This document shows, piece after piece, positions 15,410-24,082 of a DNA stretch of 64,000 bases. The notes below the pieces were generated by a model. That model was not told where the DNA came from. It saw only the letters and a program-made list of their open reading frames with translations, and searched no databases. The stretch is taken from NCBI RefSeq assembly GCF_000698575.1, contig NZ_JFHD01000016.1:93397-157396 (forward strand), in the 5' to 3' direction. Made by a program: the position numbers and the translations under genes. How positions within the stretch are numbered: position 1 is the first letter of the stretch; each line of letters opens with the position of its first letter. The stretch is from Caballeronia zhejiangensis. GTDB lineage: Bacteria > Pseudomonadota > Gammaproteobacteria > Burkholderiales > Burkholderiaceae.

Positions 15410-16999
15410 CTAACCCGCGGCCAGCGATATGGCGATCTGCACGAATAACACCTTGACGATGGTCATCGACGGAAAAATCATCGCGTACATGATGTCCGGC
15501 TGATCCGTCGGCGCGACGCGGTTCGCGAACGCGAGGATCGCCGGATTGCCGGTCGCGCCGCAGATCACGCCGATCGACGTGTCGAACGGCAGCCTGAAAA
15601 TCCACAGGCAGCATATCGCCGTGACCGCCACGAGCACGAATACCGTGATGATGCTGAAGACGAGCAGAATCGGCCCGGCGGTGCCAACGGTGTCGACGAA
15701 CTTCGGCCCGCACGAAATGCCCACTTGCGCGAGAAAAATCGTGAGGCCGAGATTGCGCAAGACGAGATTCGCGGACAGCGGCATCACCCAGACGAACGGC
15801 CCGTTGCGGCGCGCCTTGCCGAGACACAGCGCGACCAGGAGCAGCGCGGCGAGACCCAGACTGAACGCGCCGAGGCCGGGAATCGGCAGCGGAATCGCGC
15901 CGGCCAGCAAGCCCAGCGCCGCGCCGATGCCGAGGCAGATGAAGCTCAGGTCCGCCGTGCCCTTGATCGAATCGCCGAAGAACGTCCGCATGGTCGCCTG
16001 ATGCGCGCGATTGACGAGCAGCCCGACGCGATCGCCCGCTTCGAGGATGAGATCGGGCGTCGAGAGCATGTCCGCGTCGCCGCGCCGCACGTGCGCAATG
16101 GCGCAGTTCACGCCATCGGGAAAGCGGATGTCGCCGAGCGCCATGCCGACGACCGCCGGATTCGACGCGAACACGCGCATGTAGTCGAGGTCCTCGCGAT
16201 GGCTCGTCATGCGGCCCGGCTGCATTTCGCCGCAGAGCGCGGCGGCTTCTTCGAGCAGACGGCGATCGGTGCTCGTGGCGAGCAGCACGTCGTCAGCGCG
16301 CAGCGTGAGGTCGGCGGCGGGCAACTGATTGTGATGCGCGCGCCGCACCGCCGCGATCGCCACGCCCGAGGGCAGCCGGCTCGACAGCTCCGACAACCTG
16401 AGGCCGACGAGGCCCGCGTTTCGCAGCGCGATTTCGGCCGTTTCGAGTATCTTCGCGGGCGGCTTCTGAATCTTTACCTTCAGCGCAACGTTGAGCAGAT
16501 AGATGAGCAGGATCGGCCCGGCGACGCCGAACGGATAGGAAATGCTGTACGCGACGGCCGCATCGTTGCTTTTCATCGATGCGATCGCGACCTGCAGGCT
16601 CGCCGTGCTGGTTCCGCTGCCGGCGAACATGCCGAGCGCATCGGCGAGCTTGATGCCGAAGTGGATGAAGCCGCACGCCACGAGGCCCGCGACGATCACG
16701 CCGACGCACGCGGCGATGTTCGCCTTCATGCCCTCGCGGCTCGTTAGTCCGCGAAAGAACTGCGCGCCGTACTGAATGCCGATGCCGTATAAAAACAGCA
16801 GCAGCCCCAGCGTGCCGAGCAACGGCGGCGGTGCGGACTTCGGCGCGAACGCGCCGATCGCGAGCCCGACGAACAGCACCGCGCCGGAGCCGAGGGCCAC
16901 GCCTTTGATGTTGATTTCACCGATCAGATAGCCCAGCGCGATCGTCAGAAAAAGCGCGAACAACGACTGATTCTCGAGGAAGGTTCTGACTGCATCCAT
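15410..16999 (-). CDS. AspT/YidE-type (AAE family) transporter with TrkA-C domains
   Basis: A 529-residue transporter. The start at 16999 is preceded by AGGAGG. Hydrophobic halves (about 1-170 and 355-529, each about five spans) surround a central cytoplasmic region of some 170 residues that contains two TrkA-C-like regulatory domains (Arg-Leu-Ser-Glu-Leu and later Leu-Gly-Asp-Ile-Arg-Phe). This halves-plus-two-RCK-C layout is that of aspartate:alanine exchangers and the YidE/YbjL proteins. The Gly-Ser-Gly-Thr-Ser-Thr-Ala-Ser segment and its counterpart Gly-Ala-Thr-Gly-Asn-Pro-Ala-Ile are the family's re-entrant motifs. The substrate is uncertain: dicarboxylate or amino acid. Confidence 0.82.
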   Translation of the reverse strand: MDAVRTFLENQSLFALFLTIALGYLIGEINIKGVALGSGAVLFVGLAIGAFAPKSAPPPLLGTLGLLLFLYGIGIQYGAQFFRGLTSREGMKANIAACVGVIVAGLVACGFIHFGIKLADALGMFAGSGTSTASLQVAIASMKSNDAAVAYSISYPFGVAGPILLIYLLNVALKVKIQKPPAKILETAEIALRNAGLVGLRLSELSSRLPSGVAIAAVRRAHHNQLPAADLTLRADDVLLATSTDRRLLEEAAALCGEMQPGRMTSHREDLDYMRVFASNPAVVGMALGDIRFPDGVNCAIAHVRRGDADMLSTPDLILEAGDRVGLLVNRAHQATMRTFFGDSIKGTADLSFICLGIGAALGLLAGAIPLPIPGLGAFSLGLAALLLVALCLGKARRNGPFVWVMPLSANLVLRNLGLTIFLAQVGISCGPKFVDTVGTAGPILLVFSIITVFVLVAVTAICCLWIFRLPFDTSIGVICGATGNPAILAFANRVAPTDQPDIMYAMIFPSMTIVKVLFVQIAISLAAG

Positions 17000-17088
17000 G
17001 CCGCCTCCTGTGGGTGGACAAAGCAACTCGGCAGTACACGAACATTAAAGGCGCTTTGCGTCGCACAGTCCAGCACCGCCGTGCGCAT

Positions 17089-19188
17089 TCAACGGGACTG
17101 AAGCACGACGACGCTGCGCGCCTCGACGCGGCACGCACCGCGCTCGACGAGCGCCGTTTCGACATTCGGAACAATGTCGTTCGGCGATTCGGCAGATGTA
17201 TCGACGACGCGCAGCCAGCTCGAATTGTCCACCGCCGGCAGCGCGGCCTCGCGCGCATCGTCGTTCATGTTGAGGACGATGTGCAGCATCGGCTCGCCCG
17301 GCGCGTGGCCCGCGAGCGTGAACGCCACGAAGCGCGCGCCGGGGTCGTGCCACGCGGGCGCATCGAGACGTTCGCCGTGCCATGCGACATCGGGATGCGT
17401 CTGTCCGTTCGCCGGACGTCCCGTCAGAAAGCGTCGGCGGCGCAGGCTCGCGTGACGCTTGCGCAGCGCGATCATCTCGCGCGTGAAACGCAACATGTCG
17501 CGCGCGTCGTCGGAAAGTTGCCAGTCCATCCACGAAAGCGCGTTGTCCTGACAGAACGCGTTGTTGTTGCCGCGCTGGCTGCGCAGGAGCTCGTCGCCGG
17601 CGAGAAGCATCGGCACACCTTGGCTCAGCAGCAGGATCGCGATGAAGTTGCGCGCCTGCCGAAGCCGCAGTTGGATGATCGCGGGATCGTCCGTCTCGCC
17701 TTCCGCGCCGCAATTCCACGACAGATTGTCGTTGCTGCCGTCTCGGTTGTCCTCGCCGTTCGCCTCGTTGTGCTTCGCGTCGTAGCTGACGAGATCGGCG
17801 AGCGTAAAGCCGTCATGGCACGTCACGAAGTTGATGCTGTTCGCGGGCAGCCGGCCATCGTCCTCGTAGAGGTCCGCGCTGCCCGCGATGCGCGTGCACA
17901 CTTCGCCGACGACGCCCGGCTCGCCGCGCACGAAGCGCCGGATCGCGTCGCGATAACGCCCGTTCCACTCGGACCAGTCCATGCCGGGGAACGTGCCGAC
18001 GTGATAAAGGCCGCCCGCATCCCAGGCTTCGGCGATCAACGGCACGCGCGCGAGGATCGGCGATGCTTCCATCGCCCAGGGTAACGGCGGCGTGCGCAGC
18101 AATTCGCCGTGCTCGCCGCGAGCAAAGACGCTCGCGAGATCGAAGCGGAAGCCGTCGACGCCGAGTTCGCGCACCCAGTATTCGAGGCAACGCATGATGA
18201 ACGCCGACACCAGCGGATGATTGCAATTGACCGTATTGCCGCAGCCCGTGTAATCGAGGTATCGCCGCGAATCGTTCGGGTCGGACTGATAGAAGGCGTC
18301 GTTGGCGAAGACCTTGAAGTGGATCAGCGGGCCGTTGTTGCCCGCCTCCGACGTGTGATTGAACACGACATCGAGCAGCACGCGAATGTCAGCCGCGTGC
18401 AATGCGTCGACGAGTTCGCGGAATTCCTGCGGCGCCCGCGCGGGCTCGACGCAATAGCGCGGATGCGGGCTATAGAAGCCATATGTGCTGTAGCCCCAAT
18501 AGTTGCGAAGTCCGCGCTCGGCGGCGAAGGCGGGAAGGTCCTGTTCGTCGAAGGCCATCACGGGAAGCAGTTCGACATGCGTGACGCCGAGCGCCTTCAG
18601 ATAGGGAATCTTTTCGATGAGACCTGCGAACGTGCCCGGATGACGCACGCCGCTCGACGCATGCCGCGTGAAGCCGCCGACATGCAGTTCGTAGATGATC
18701 GCGTCGTCGAGCGTGCGGATGTCCACGTCGTCGACGGGCCGATTCAACGGCTCCGTCACGATGCCTCTGAGCGACGCGTGTTCGGCGGCGTGCACAGCGG
18801 CGGCCTGCGCGCGATCGTAGAAGCGGTCGCTCACGCCGCGCGCTTGCGGATCGAGCAGTTCCTTCCGGCTCGCGGCTTCGTCGCTCATCTGGGGCACGTC
18901 GAGCGGGCCGTATGCGCGCCACGTATAGCAGCAACGCAGCGGCAGATCTTCGACGAACACATGCCAGAAGAAATACGTGCGGTTCGTTTCGCTCGTGAGC
19001 GCGATGACCTGAAACGGTTCGACGCTCTCTTCCGATGCGTACAGCAATAGTTCGACGCGCGTCGCGCGGCGGCAGAACGCGCAGAAGTTGACGCCGCCCG
19101 GCATGACCGTCGCGCCGAGCGGGAAGCGCGAGCCGGTCCGCGTGCGATAGCCCGCGTGATCGTGCGCGACTGCAGGAACATCGCTCAT
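17089..19188 (-). CDS. glgX: glycogen debranching enzyme / isoamylase GlgX
   Basis: A 699-residue GH13 enzyme that hydrolyses alpha-1,6 branches in glycogen limit dextrins. An N-terminal early-set/CBM48 domain (about 15-130) is followed by the catalytic barrel. Catalytic residues are visible: nucleophile Asp350 (Gly-Phe-Arg-Phe-Asp), acid/base Glu387 (Ile-Ala-Glu-Ala-Trp-Asp) and the transition-state pair His458-Asp459 (Cys-His-Asp-Gly-Phe-Thr-Leu). The Val-Val-Phe-Asn-His-Thr motif is at 274-279. GGGAG precedes the ATG at 19188. Glycogen synthesis genes are not in the window. Confidence 0.93.
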   Translation of the reverse strand: MSDVPAVAHDHAGYRTRTGSRFPLGATVMPGGVNFCAFCRRATRVELLLYASEESVEPFQVIALTSETNRTYFFWHVFVEDLPLRCCYTWRAYGPLDVPQMSDEAASRKELLDPQARGVSDRFYDRAQAAAVHAAEHASLRGIVTEPLNRPVDDVDIRTLDDAIIYELHVGGFTRHASSGVRHPGTFAGLIEKIPYLKALGVTHVELLPVMAFDEQDLPAFAAERGLRNYWGYSTYGFYSPHPRYCVEPARAPQEFRELVDALHAADIRVLLDVVFNHTSEAGNNGPLIHFKVFANDAFYQSDPNDSRRYLDYTGCGNTVNCNHPLVSAFIMRCLEYWVRELGVDGFRFDLASVFARGEHGELLRTPPLPWAMEASPILARVPLIAEAWDAGGLYHVGTFPGMDWSEWNGRYRDAIRRFVRGEPGVVGEVCTRIAGSADLYEDDGRLPANSINFVTCHDGFTLADLVSYDAKHNEANGEDNRDGSNDNLSWNCGAEGETDDPAIIQLRLRQARNFIAILLLSQGVPMLLAGDELLRSQRGNNNAFCQDNALSWMDWQLSDDARDMLRFTREMIALRKRHASLRRRRFLTGRPANGQTHPDVAWHGERLDAPAWHDPGARFVAFTLAGHAPGEPMLHIVLNMNDDAREAALPAVDNSSWLRVVDTSAESPNDIVPNVETALVERGACRVEARSVVVLQSR

Positions 19189-19384
19189 GGTCGTCTCCCG
19201 CTTCGCTTCGTCACACTGAGCAAGGATATGTGAGGCGTCGCGGATTACAAGTGGACGGCTCGGGCGCACGTCGCATCGGCGGGTGTTAAGCGTTTCAATA
19301 TTTCTGTCGGATCGTTTCATCCGCTTGACCCCATTCGGATTCCGGCTACAACGGAATCAGTGCACACGTTGCGTGGAATCGGTC

Positions 19385-21121
19385 ATGCCATCCGAACAAA
19401 CGTTACAAGAAGGCTCGAGCGGCGGCGGCGTGCAAGGCTGGTCGCGTCATGTGCCGTTGATCGCGTTGCTGCGCGACTATCGCGTGGGGTGGCTGAAGAA
19501 CGACATCATCGCCGGACTCGTGCTGACGACGATGCTCGTGCCCGTCGGCGTCGCATATGCGCAGGCGTCGGGCGTGCCGGGCGTGTGCGGCCTCTATGCG
19601 ACGATCGTCCCGCTACTCGCCTACGCGATCTTCGGCCCGAGCCGCATTCTCGTGCTCGGCCCCGATTCCGCGCTCGCCGCGCCCGTGCTCGCGGTCGTCG
19701 TGCTGAGCGCATCCGGCGATCCGTCGCGCGCGATCGCCGTCGCGGGCATGATGGCGATCGTCTCCGGTTTGGTGTGCGTCGTTTTCGGCTTGCTCAAGCT
19801 CGGCTTCGTCACCGAGTTGCTCTCGAAGCCGATTCGCTACGGCTATATGAACGGCATCGCGCTGACCGTGCTGATCAGCCAGTTGCCGAAGCTCTTTGCG
19901 ATATCCATCGAAGATCACGGGCCGTTGCGCGATCTCGCGACTCTCGCCAAAGGCATCGCCGCTGGCCAGTCGAACTGGTACAGCTTCGCCGTCGGCGCGG
20001 CGAGCCTCGCGCTCATTCTCCTGCTCAAGCGCTTCGACAAGGTGCCGGGCATTCTCATCGCCGTCGTGCTCGCGACGCTATGCGTGAGCGTGTTCCATCT
20101 CGACCAGCGCGGCGTGAAAGTGCTCGGGACCATCCCGCAAGGACTGCCCGCGTTCTCGCTGCCGTGGCTGAGCGATGCCGATTTCGTGCGCATCGTGCTC
20201 GGCGGCTGCGCGGTCGCGCTCATCGCTTTCGCCGATACCAGCGTGCTGTCGCGCACCTTCGCGGCGCGCGCCAATACGCGCGTCGATCCGAATCAGGAGA
20301 TGATCGCGCTCGGCGTCGCCAATCTCGCGACCGGTCTGTTTCAGGGCTTCCCGGTCAGCAGCAGTTCGTCGCGCACGCCTGTCGCGGAAGCGGCGGGCGC
20401 GCGCACGCAGATGACGGGCATCGTCGGCGCGGTGGCGGTGGCGGCCGTGCTGCTCGCCGGGCCGAATCTGCTGCGTCATCTGCCGAGCAGCGCGCTCGCG
20501 GCCGTCGTGATTGCCGCGGCCATCGGACTATTCGAGTTCAGGGATCTGAAGCGCATCTATCGCATTCAGCAATGGGAGTTCTGGCTGTCGATCTGCTGCT
20601 TCGCCGGCGTGGCGGTGTTCGGTGCGATTCCCGGCATCTGCATCGCCGTGGTGATCGCGGTCATAGAATTCCTATGGGATGGATGGCGGCCGCATTACGC
20701 CGTGCTCGGGCGCGTGGAAGGACTGCGCGGTTATCACGACACGATGCGATACCCGCAAGCGGAACAGGTTCCGGGCCTGCTGCTGTTCCGCTGGGACGCG
20801 CCGCTTTTCTTCGCGAACGCCGAGCTGTTCCAGCAGCGCGTGCTCGAAGCGGTGAAGCAGGCGCCGACGCAAGTCAAACGCGTCGTCGTGACGGCCGAGC
20901 CGGTCACGAGCGTCGATGTCACGTCCGCCGACATGCTGCGCGAACTGCATCGCGCGTTGCAGGAACGCGGCATCGCGCTGCATTTCGCCGAGATGAAAGA
21001 CCCGGTTCGCGACAAGCTCAGGCGCTTCGAACTGACGCCGATCTTTCCCGATGCGTGCTTTCATCCGACGATAGGCAGCGCCGTCGACGCCTGGCTCGCC
21101 TGTCAGACGCCCGCCGCCTGA
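19385..21121 (+). CDS. second SulP/SLC26-family transporter with STAS domain
   Basis: A 578-residue transporter of the same family as the protein at 7340-9034. It has the SulP signature (Asp-Ile-Ile-Ala-Gly-Leu-Val-Leu-Thr then Val-Gly-Val-Ala-Tyr-Ala), about 11 membrane segments and a C-terminal STAS domain (Val-Val-Val-Thr-Ala-Glu-Pro-Val-Thr-Ser-Val-Asp). The ATG at 19385 gives the expected N-terminus; 34 upstream codons are open but unlike the family. Its 3' end overlaps the convergent acyl-CoA ligase gene by 19 bases. It is divergent from glgX, sharing a 196-base promoter region. Substrate unknown. Confidence 0.88.
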   Translation: MPSEQTLQEGSSGGGVQGWSRHVPLIALLRDYRVGWLKNDIIAGLVLTTMLVPVGVAYAQASGVPGVCGLYATIVPLLAYAIFGPSRILVLGPDSALAAPVLAVVVLSASGDPSRAIAVAGMMAIVSGLVCVVFGLLKLGFVTELLSKPIRYGYMNGIALTVLISQLPKLFAISIEDHGPLRDLATLAKGIAAGQSNWYSFAVGAASLALILLLKRFDKVPGILIAVVLATLCVSVFHLDQRGVKVLGTIPQGLPAFSLPWLSDADFVRIVLGGCAVALIAFADTSVLSRTFAARANTRVDPNQEMIALGVANLATGLFQGFPVSSSSSRTPVAEAAGARTQMTGIVGAVAVAAVLLAGPNLLRHLPSSALAAVVIAAAIGLFEFRDLKRIYRIQQWEFWLSICCFAGVAVFGAIPGICIAVVIAVIEFLWDGWRPHYAVLGRVEGLRGYHDTMRYPQAEQVPGLLLFRWDAPLFFANAELFQQRVLEAVKQAPTQVKRVVVTAEPVTSVDVTSADMLRELHRALQERGIALHFAEMKDPVRDKLRRFELTPIFPDACFHPTIGSAVDAWLACQTPAA

Positions 21122-22779
21122 ATGTCGGCGAAGCGCGCCCGGAGCGTCTTCTTGTCGATCTTGCCGACGCTCGTCTTGCTGATCGCGTCGATGAAGCGCA
21201 CGTCGCGCGGCACCGCATAGCGCGAGATGCGTCCGGTTTCGGCGATGCCGCGCAGATATCGCGTGATCATTTCCTCCGTGATCGGCGCCGCGCAATCCGG
21301 CTTCTGCACGACGAGCGCGAGCGGGCGTTCGCCCCACTTCGCATCGGGCACGCCGATCACCGCGACCTCGGCCACGCCCGGCAACTGCGAGATCAGGCTT
21401 TCGACTTCGAGCGACGACACCCATTCCCCGCCCGACTTGATGACGTCCTTCGCGCGATCGGTGATGCGCAGATAGCCGTCGGCATCGACGTTGCCGATGT
21501 CCTGCGTATGCAGCGCGCCGCCTTCCCACAACGTCGCGGATGCCTCGCGATTCTTCAGATAGCCTTGCGTGAGCCACGGCGCGCGCGCGACGATCTCGCC
21601 GCACGTGCGGCCATCGCGCGGCGCTTCGCGCAGTTCGTCGTCGACGATGCGCAAGTCGACGAGCGGAATCGCGCGGCCCGTCGTGCAACGCAGGCGCACT
21701 TGCTCGTCGGCGTGGAGCGTGTCCGCGTGCGGGGGCAATTGCGCGAGACTCAGCAGCGGACCGCTCTCCGACATGCCGTATCCCGAGAACACGTCGATGC
21801 CGCGTCCGAGCGCCGCGCGCGCGAGTCCTTCGGTCAGCGCGCCGCCGCCGATCACGACCTTCCATCGGCGCAAATCGACGGCGTCGGCATCCGGGCATGT
21901 CAGAAGCATATGCAGGATCGTGCCGACGCAATGCGAGAACGTCACGCCTTCTTCCTCGATCAGACGCATGATGTTCTGCGGCACATAGCGGCCGGGGTAC
22001 ACCTGTTTCACGCCGAGCATCGTCGCGATGTAGGGCATGCCCCACGCGTGCACATGGAACATCGGCGTGAGCGGCATGTAGACATCGCCGCGATGAAAGC
22101 GCTGGCCGCTCGCCGGGCTCGCGAGCGCGGCCATTCCGGCAATCGTATGCAGCACGAGCTGGCGATGCGAAAAGTACACGCCCTTGGGCTTGCCGGTCGT
22201 GCCGGTCGTGTAGAACGTCGTGGCGCGCGTGTTCTCGTCGAAATCGGGAAACTCGCGCACGGGATCGGCGGCGGCGAGCATCGCTTCGTATTCACGCGCG
22301 AACCCGATGCCGTGCTCCGGAACCGCGACGCCTTGCTCATCGATCCAGATGAAAGTACGCACGGTTTCGAGGCGCGTTCTGATCGCGTCGATCACCGGCA
22401 GGAAATCGGTATGCACGATCAGCATGTCCGCGCCCGCATGATTGAGCGTGTACAGAATCTCGTCCTGCGAAAGCCGCACGTTCACCGATTGCAGGACCGC
22501 GCCCATCATCGGCACGGCGAAATAGCATTCGAGATAGCGATGGCTGTCCCAGTCCATCATCGCGACGGTGCTGCCATGCTTCGCGCCGAGCGCGTCGAGG
22601 GCATTCGCGAGGCGCGCGACGCGCTCCGTCATCGTGCGATACGACTGCCGCACCGCGCCGCGATAGACGATCTCCTGATCCGGCGAATTCGCGAGCGGCG
22701 TGTGCAGCAACTGCTTGATGAGCAACGGGTACGAATACGCGTCGGGCGCGGCGTGCGGGTCGAAATACGTGTCTTGCAT
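21103..22779 (-). CDS. AMP-dependent acyl-CoA synthetase
   Basis: A 558-residue adenylate-forming ligase that activates a carboxylic acid to acyl-CoA through an acyl-AMP. The phosphate-binding loop Thr-Thr-Gly-Thr-Thr-Gly-Lys-Pro-Lys-Gly spans 191-200, the Gly-Tyr-Gly-Met-Ser-Glu adenylation motif is near 355, the Asp-Arg-Ala-Lys-Asp hinge is about 445 and the catalytic Lys540 lies in Ser-Val-Gly-Lys. It is closest in appearance to medium/long-chain or methylthiopropionate-type ligases. The start at 22779 is chosen because GGAG sits six bases upstream; a Met four codons earlier would overlap that site. Confidence 0.9.
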   Translation of the reverse strand: MQDTYFDPHAAPDAYSYPLLIKQLLHTPLANSPDQEIVYRGAVRQSYRTMTERVARLANALDALGAKHGSTVAMMDWDSHRYLECYFAVPMMGAVLQSVNVRLSQDEILYTLNHAGADMLIVHTDFLPVIDAIRTRLETVRTFIWIDEQGVAVPEHGIGFAREYEAMLAAADPVREFPDFDENTRATTFYTTGTTGKPKGVYFSHRQLVLHTIAGMAALASPASGQRFHRGDVYMPLTPMFHVHAWGMPYIATMLGVKQVYPGRYVPQNIMRLIEEEGVTFSHCVGTILHMLLTCPDADAVDLRRWKVVIGGGALTEGLARAALGRGIDVFSGYGMSESGPLLSLAQLPPHADTLHADEQVRLRCTTGRAIPLVDLRIVDDELREAPRDGRTCGEIVARAPWLTQGYLKNREASATLWEGGALHTQDIGNVDADGYLRITDRAKDVIKSGGEWVSSLEVESLISQLPGVAEVAVIGVPDAKWGERPLALVVQKPDCAAPITEEMITRYLRGIAETGRISRYAVPRDVRFIDAISKTSVGKIDKKTLRARFADIQAAGV

Positions 22780-22795
22780 CCTTGTCTCCAAATAT

Positions 22796-23920
22796 TCAGA
22801 AGTTGTGGCGCAGGCCGAGCATGGCCGCGGTCGTCGACTTGCCCGGCGCGGTCGGCTGGCCGTAGGCGATCATCTGGTTCATTGTGCCGTTGTTGTCGAC
22901 GTGGCCGACTTCGGCATACGCGAGCGTGCGCTTCGACAGGTTGTATTCCGCGCCGATCGCGAATTCCAGCGAGTGATTCGACGACTGGTTCTTGTCCTTG
23001 ATGTAGTAGACGCCGGTCGTCACGTTGAGATTGGGCGCGAAGCGATAGCCAAGACCGCCCGAGTACATGTCGAAGTTCGCGCGATCCGAATCGGCGGGGT
23101 TCTTGCCGTTCGCGTAGGACATCGAGATCGAGAAGCCGTGCGTCGTGTACAGGCCGCCGAAATACATCATGCGATTGTTGTTGAGTCCGGTGGGCACGGA
23201 GCCGGGCGCGGGATTCGCGTCGTGGCCGTTGTAGTAGACAGCCGTCAGCGTCAAGCCGAAGTTCGAGTACTTCAGCACCGCCGATTCGCGCGTGCCGCCC
23301 TGAAACTGTCCCGCCACGCCGCCGGGCGCGTATTCGAGCGATGCCGACAAACCCGCATACGTCGGCGACTGATACACGAGCGCGTTGCTGTCGTAGAGCG
23401 CGCCGATCGAGCCGTTGGTGCTCGTGCCGGGCCAGCCGGCCGCCGTGTTCATGCCGAGCCATGCGGTCAGCACGCTGCCGAAATACTGCGCGCGGCGCAC
23501 GTCGGTGTCGTACATCGCCCAGATCATCGGCACGATCTGGCGGCCCGCGTTGAAGGTGCCGAACGGGCCGGACACGCCGATCGTCGCGTATTGATTGAAC
23601 ATCGCGGTGGCGCCGGGCGTATCGGAGAGGCCGGTCTTGCCGGTGCCCGAATCGAACGAGCCTTGCAGCTTCACGTTGATGAAGTAGCCGCCGCCGAGAT
23701 CTTCGCTGGCCTTCAGGCCCCAGACGCTCGAATAGATGCCGCCGTCCTTGAAGCGATACACCTTCCCCGTGTCCCGCGCGTTGCGCGCGAAGCTCGCCGC
23801 CGACGCGCTCTGATACATGAGGCCGGCGTCGAGCACGCCATAGAGCGTCACGGTGGATTGCGCATGCGCGCCGCCGGCGGCCAGCACGAGCCCTGCGGCA
23901 GTGGCGAATCTGAGCTTCAT
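22796..23920 (-). CDS. Gram-negative general porin
   Basis: A 374-residue trimeric-type porin of the burkholderial/neisserial family. The signal peptide ends Ala-His-Ala (about residue 20). The mature protein begins Gln-Ser-Thr-Val-Thr-Leu-Tyr-Gly-Val-Leu-Asp-Ala-Gly, the family's standard first strand, and ends with Arg-His-Asn-Phe, the terminal Phe of outer-membrane barrels. A loop-3-like region is present near 110-130. AGGAG lies 7 bases before the start at 23920. It is 16 bases upstream of the acyl-CoA ligase gene on the same strand, so the two may be cotranscribed. Confidence 0.92.
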   Translation of the reverse strand: MKLRFATAAGLVLAAGGAHAQSTVTLYGVLDAGLMYQSASAASFARNARDTGKVYRFKDGGIYSSVWGLKASEDLGGGYFINVKLQGSFDSGTGKTGLSDTPGATAMFNQYATIGVSGPFGTFNAGRQIVPMIWAMYDTDVRRAQYFGSVLTAWLGMNTAAGWPGTSTNGSIGALYDSNALVYQSPTYAGLSASLEYAPGGVAGQFQGGTRESAVLKYSNFGLTLTAVYYNGHDANPAPGSVPTGLNNNRMMYFGGLYTTHGFSISMSYANGKNPADSDRANFDMYSGGLGYRFAPNLNVTTGVYYIKDKNQSSNHSLEFAIGAEYNLSKRTLAYAEVGHVDNNGTMNQMIAYGQPTAPGKSTTAAMLGLRHNF

Positions 23921-24008
23921 CGAGTCTCCTGATCTTGTTCTGGATGCGCCGCGCACCGATAGGGTCGCGGCGTCAGGAGGCAAGAATACGCATCGGCCAA
24001 GTGCCGAA

Positions 24009-24029
24009 CCCCTCTCACGGAGAGAGGGG
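24009..24029. repeat. short C/G-rich hairpin, terminator-like or REP-like
   Basis: A perfect 8-base inverted repeat (CCCCTCTC / GAGAGGGG) with a 5-base loop lies between the porin gene and the 3' end of the MalT-like gene. No T-run follows on either strand. A similar imperfect element (CCCCTC..GAGGGG) lies at about 26815-26832, just upstream of that same gene. They could be intrinsic-terminator relics or members of a dispersed intergenic repeat. Confidence 0.5.
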
Positions 24030-24082
24030 TAGGGATTGCGAGAGAGGCGGGAAAACCCTGCTGAAAACGCTTGAAAAAGGCG

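Noticed and set aside
19360..23001. A 1213-codon open frame on the plus strand across the SulP and acyl-CoA ligase region
   Set aside because: Its translation is Arg/Ala/Gly-rich and lies out of frame with the SulP gene and antisense to the ligase and porin genes, a GC-rich shadow.
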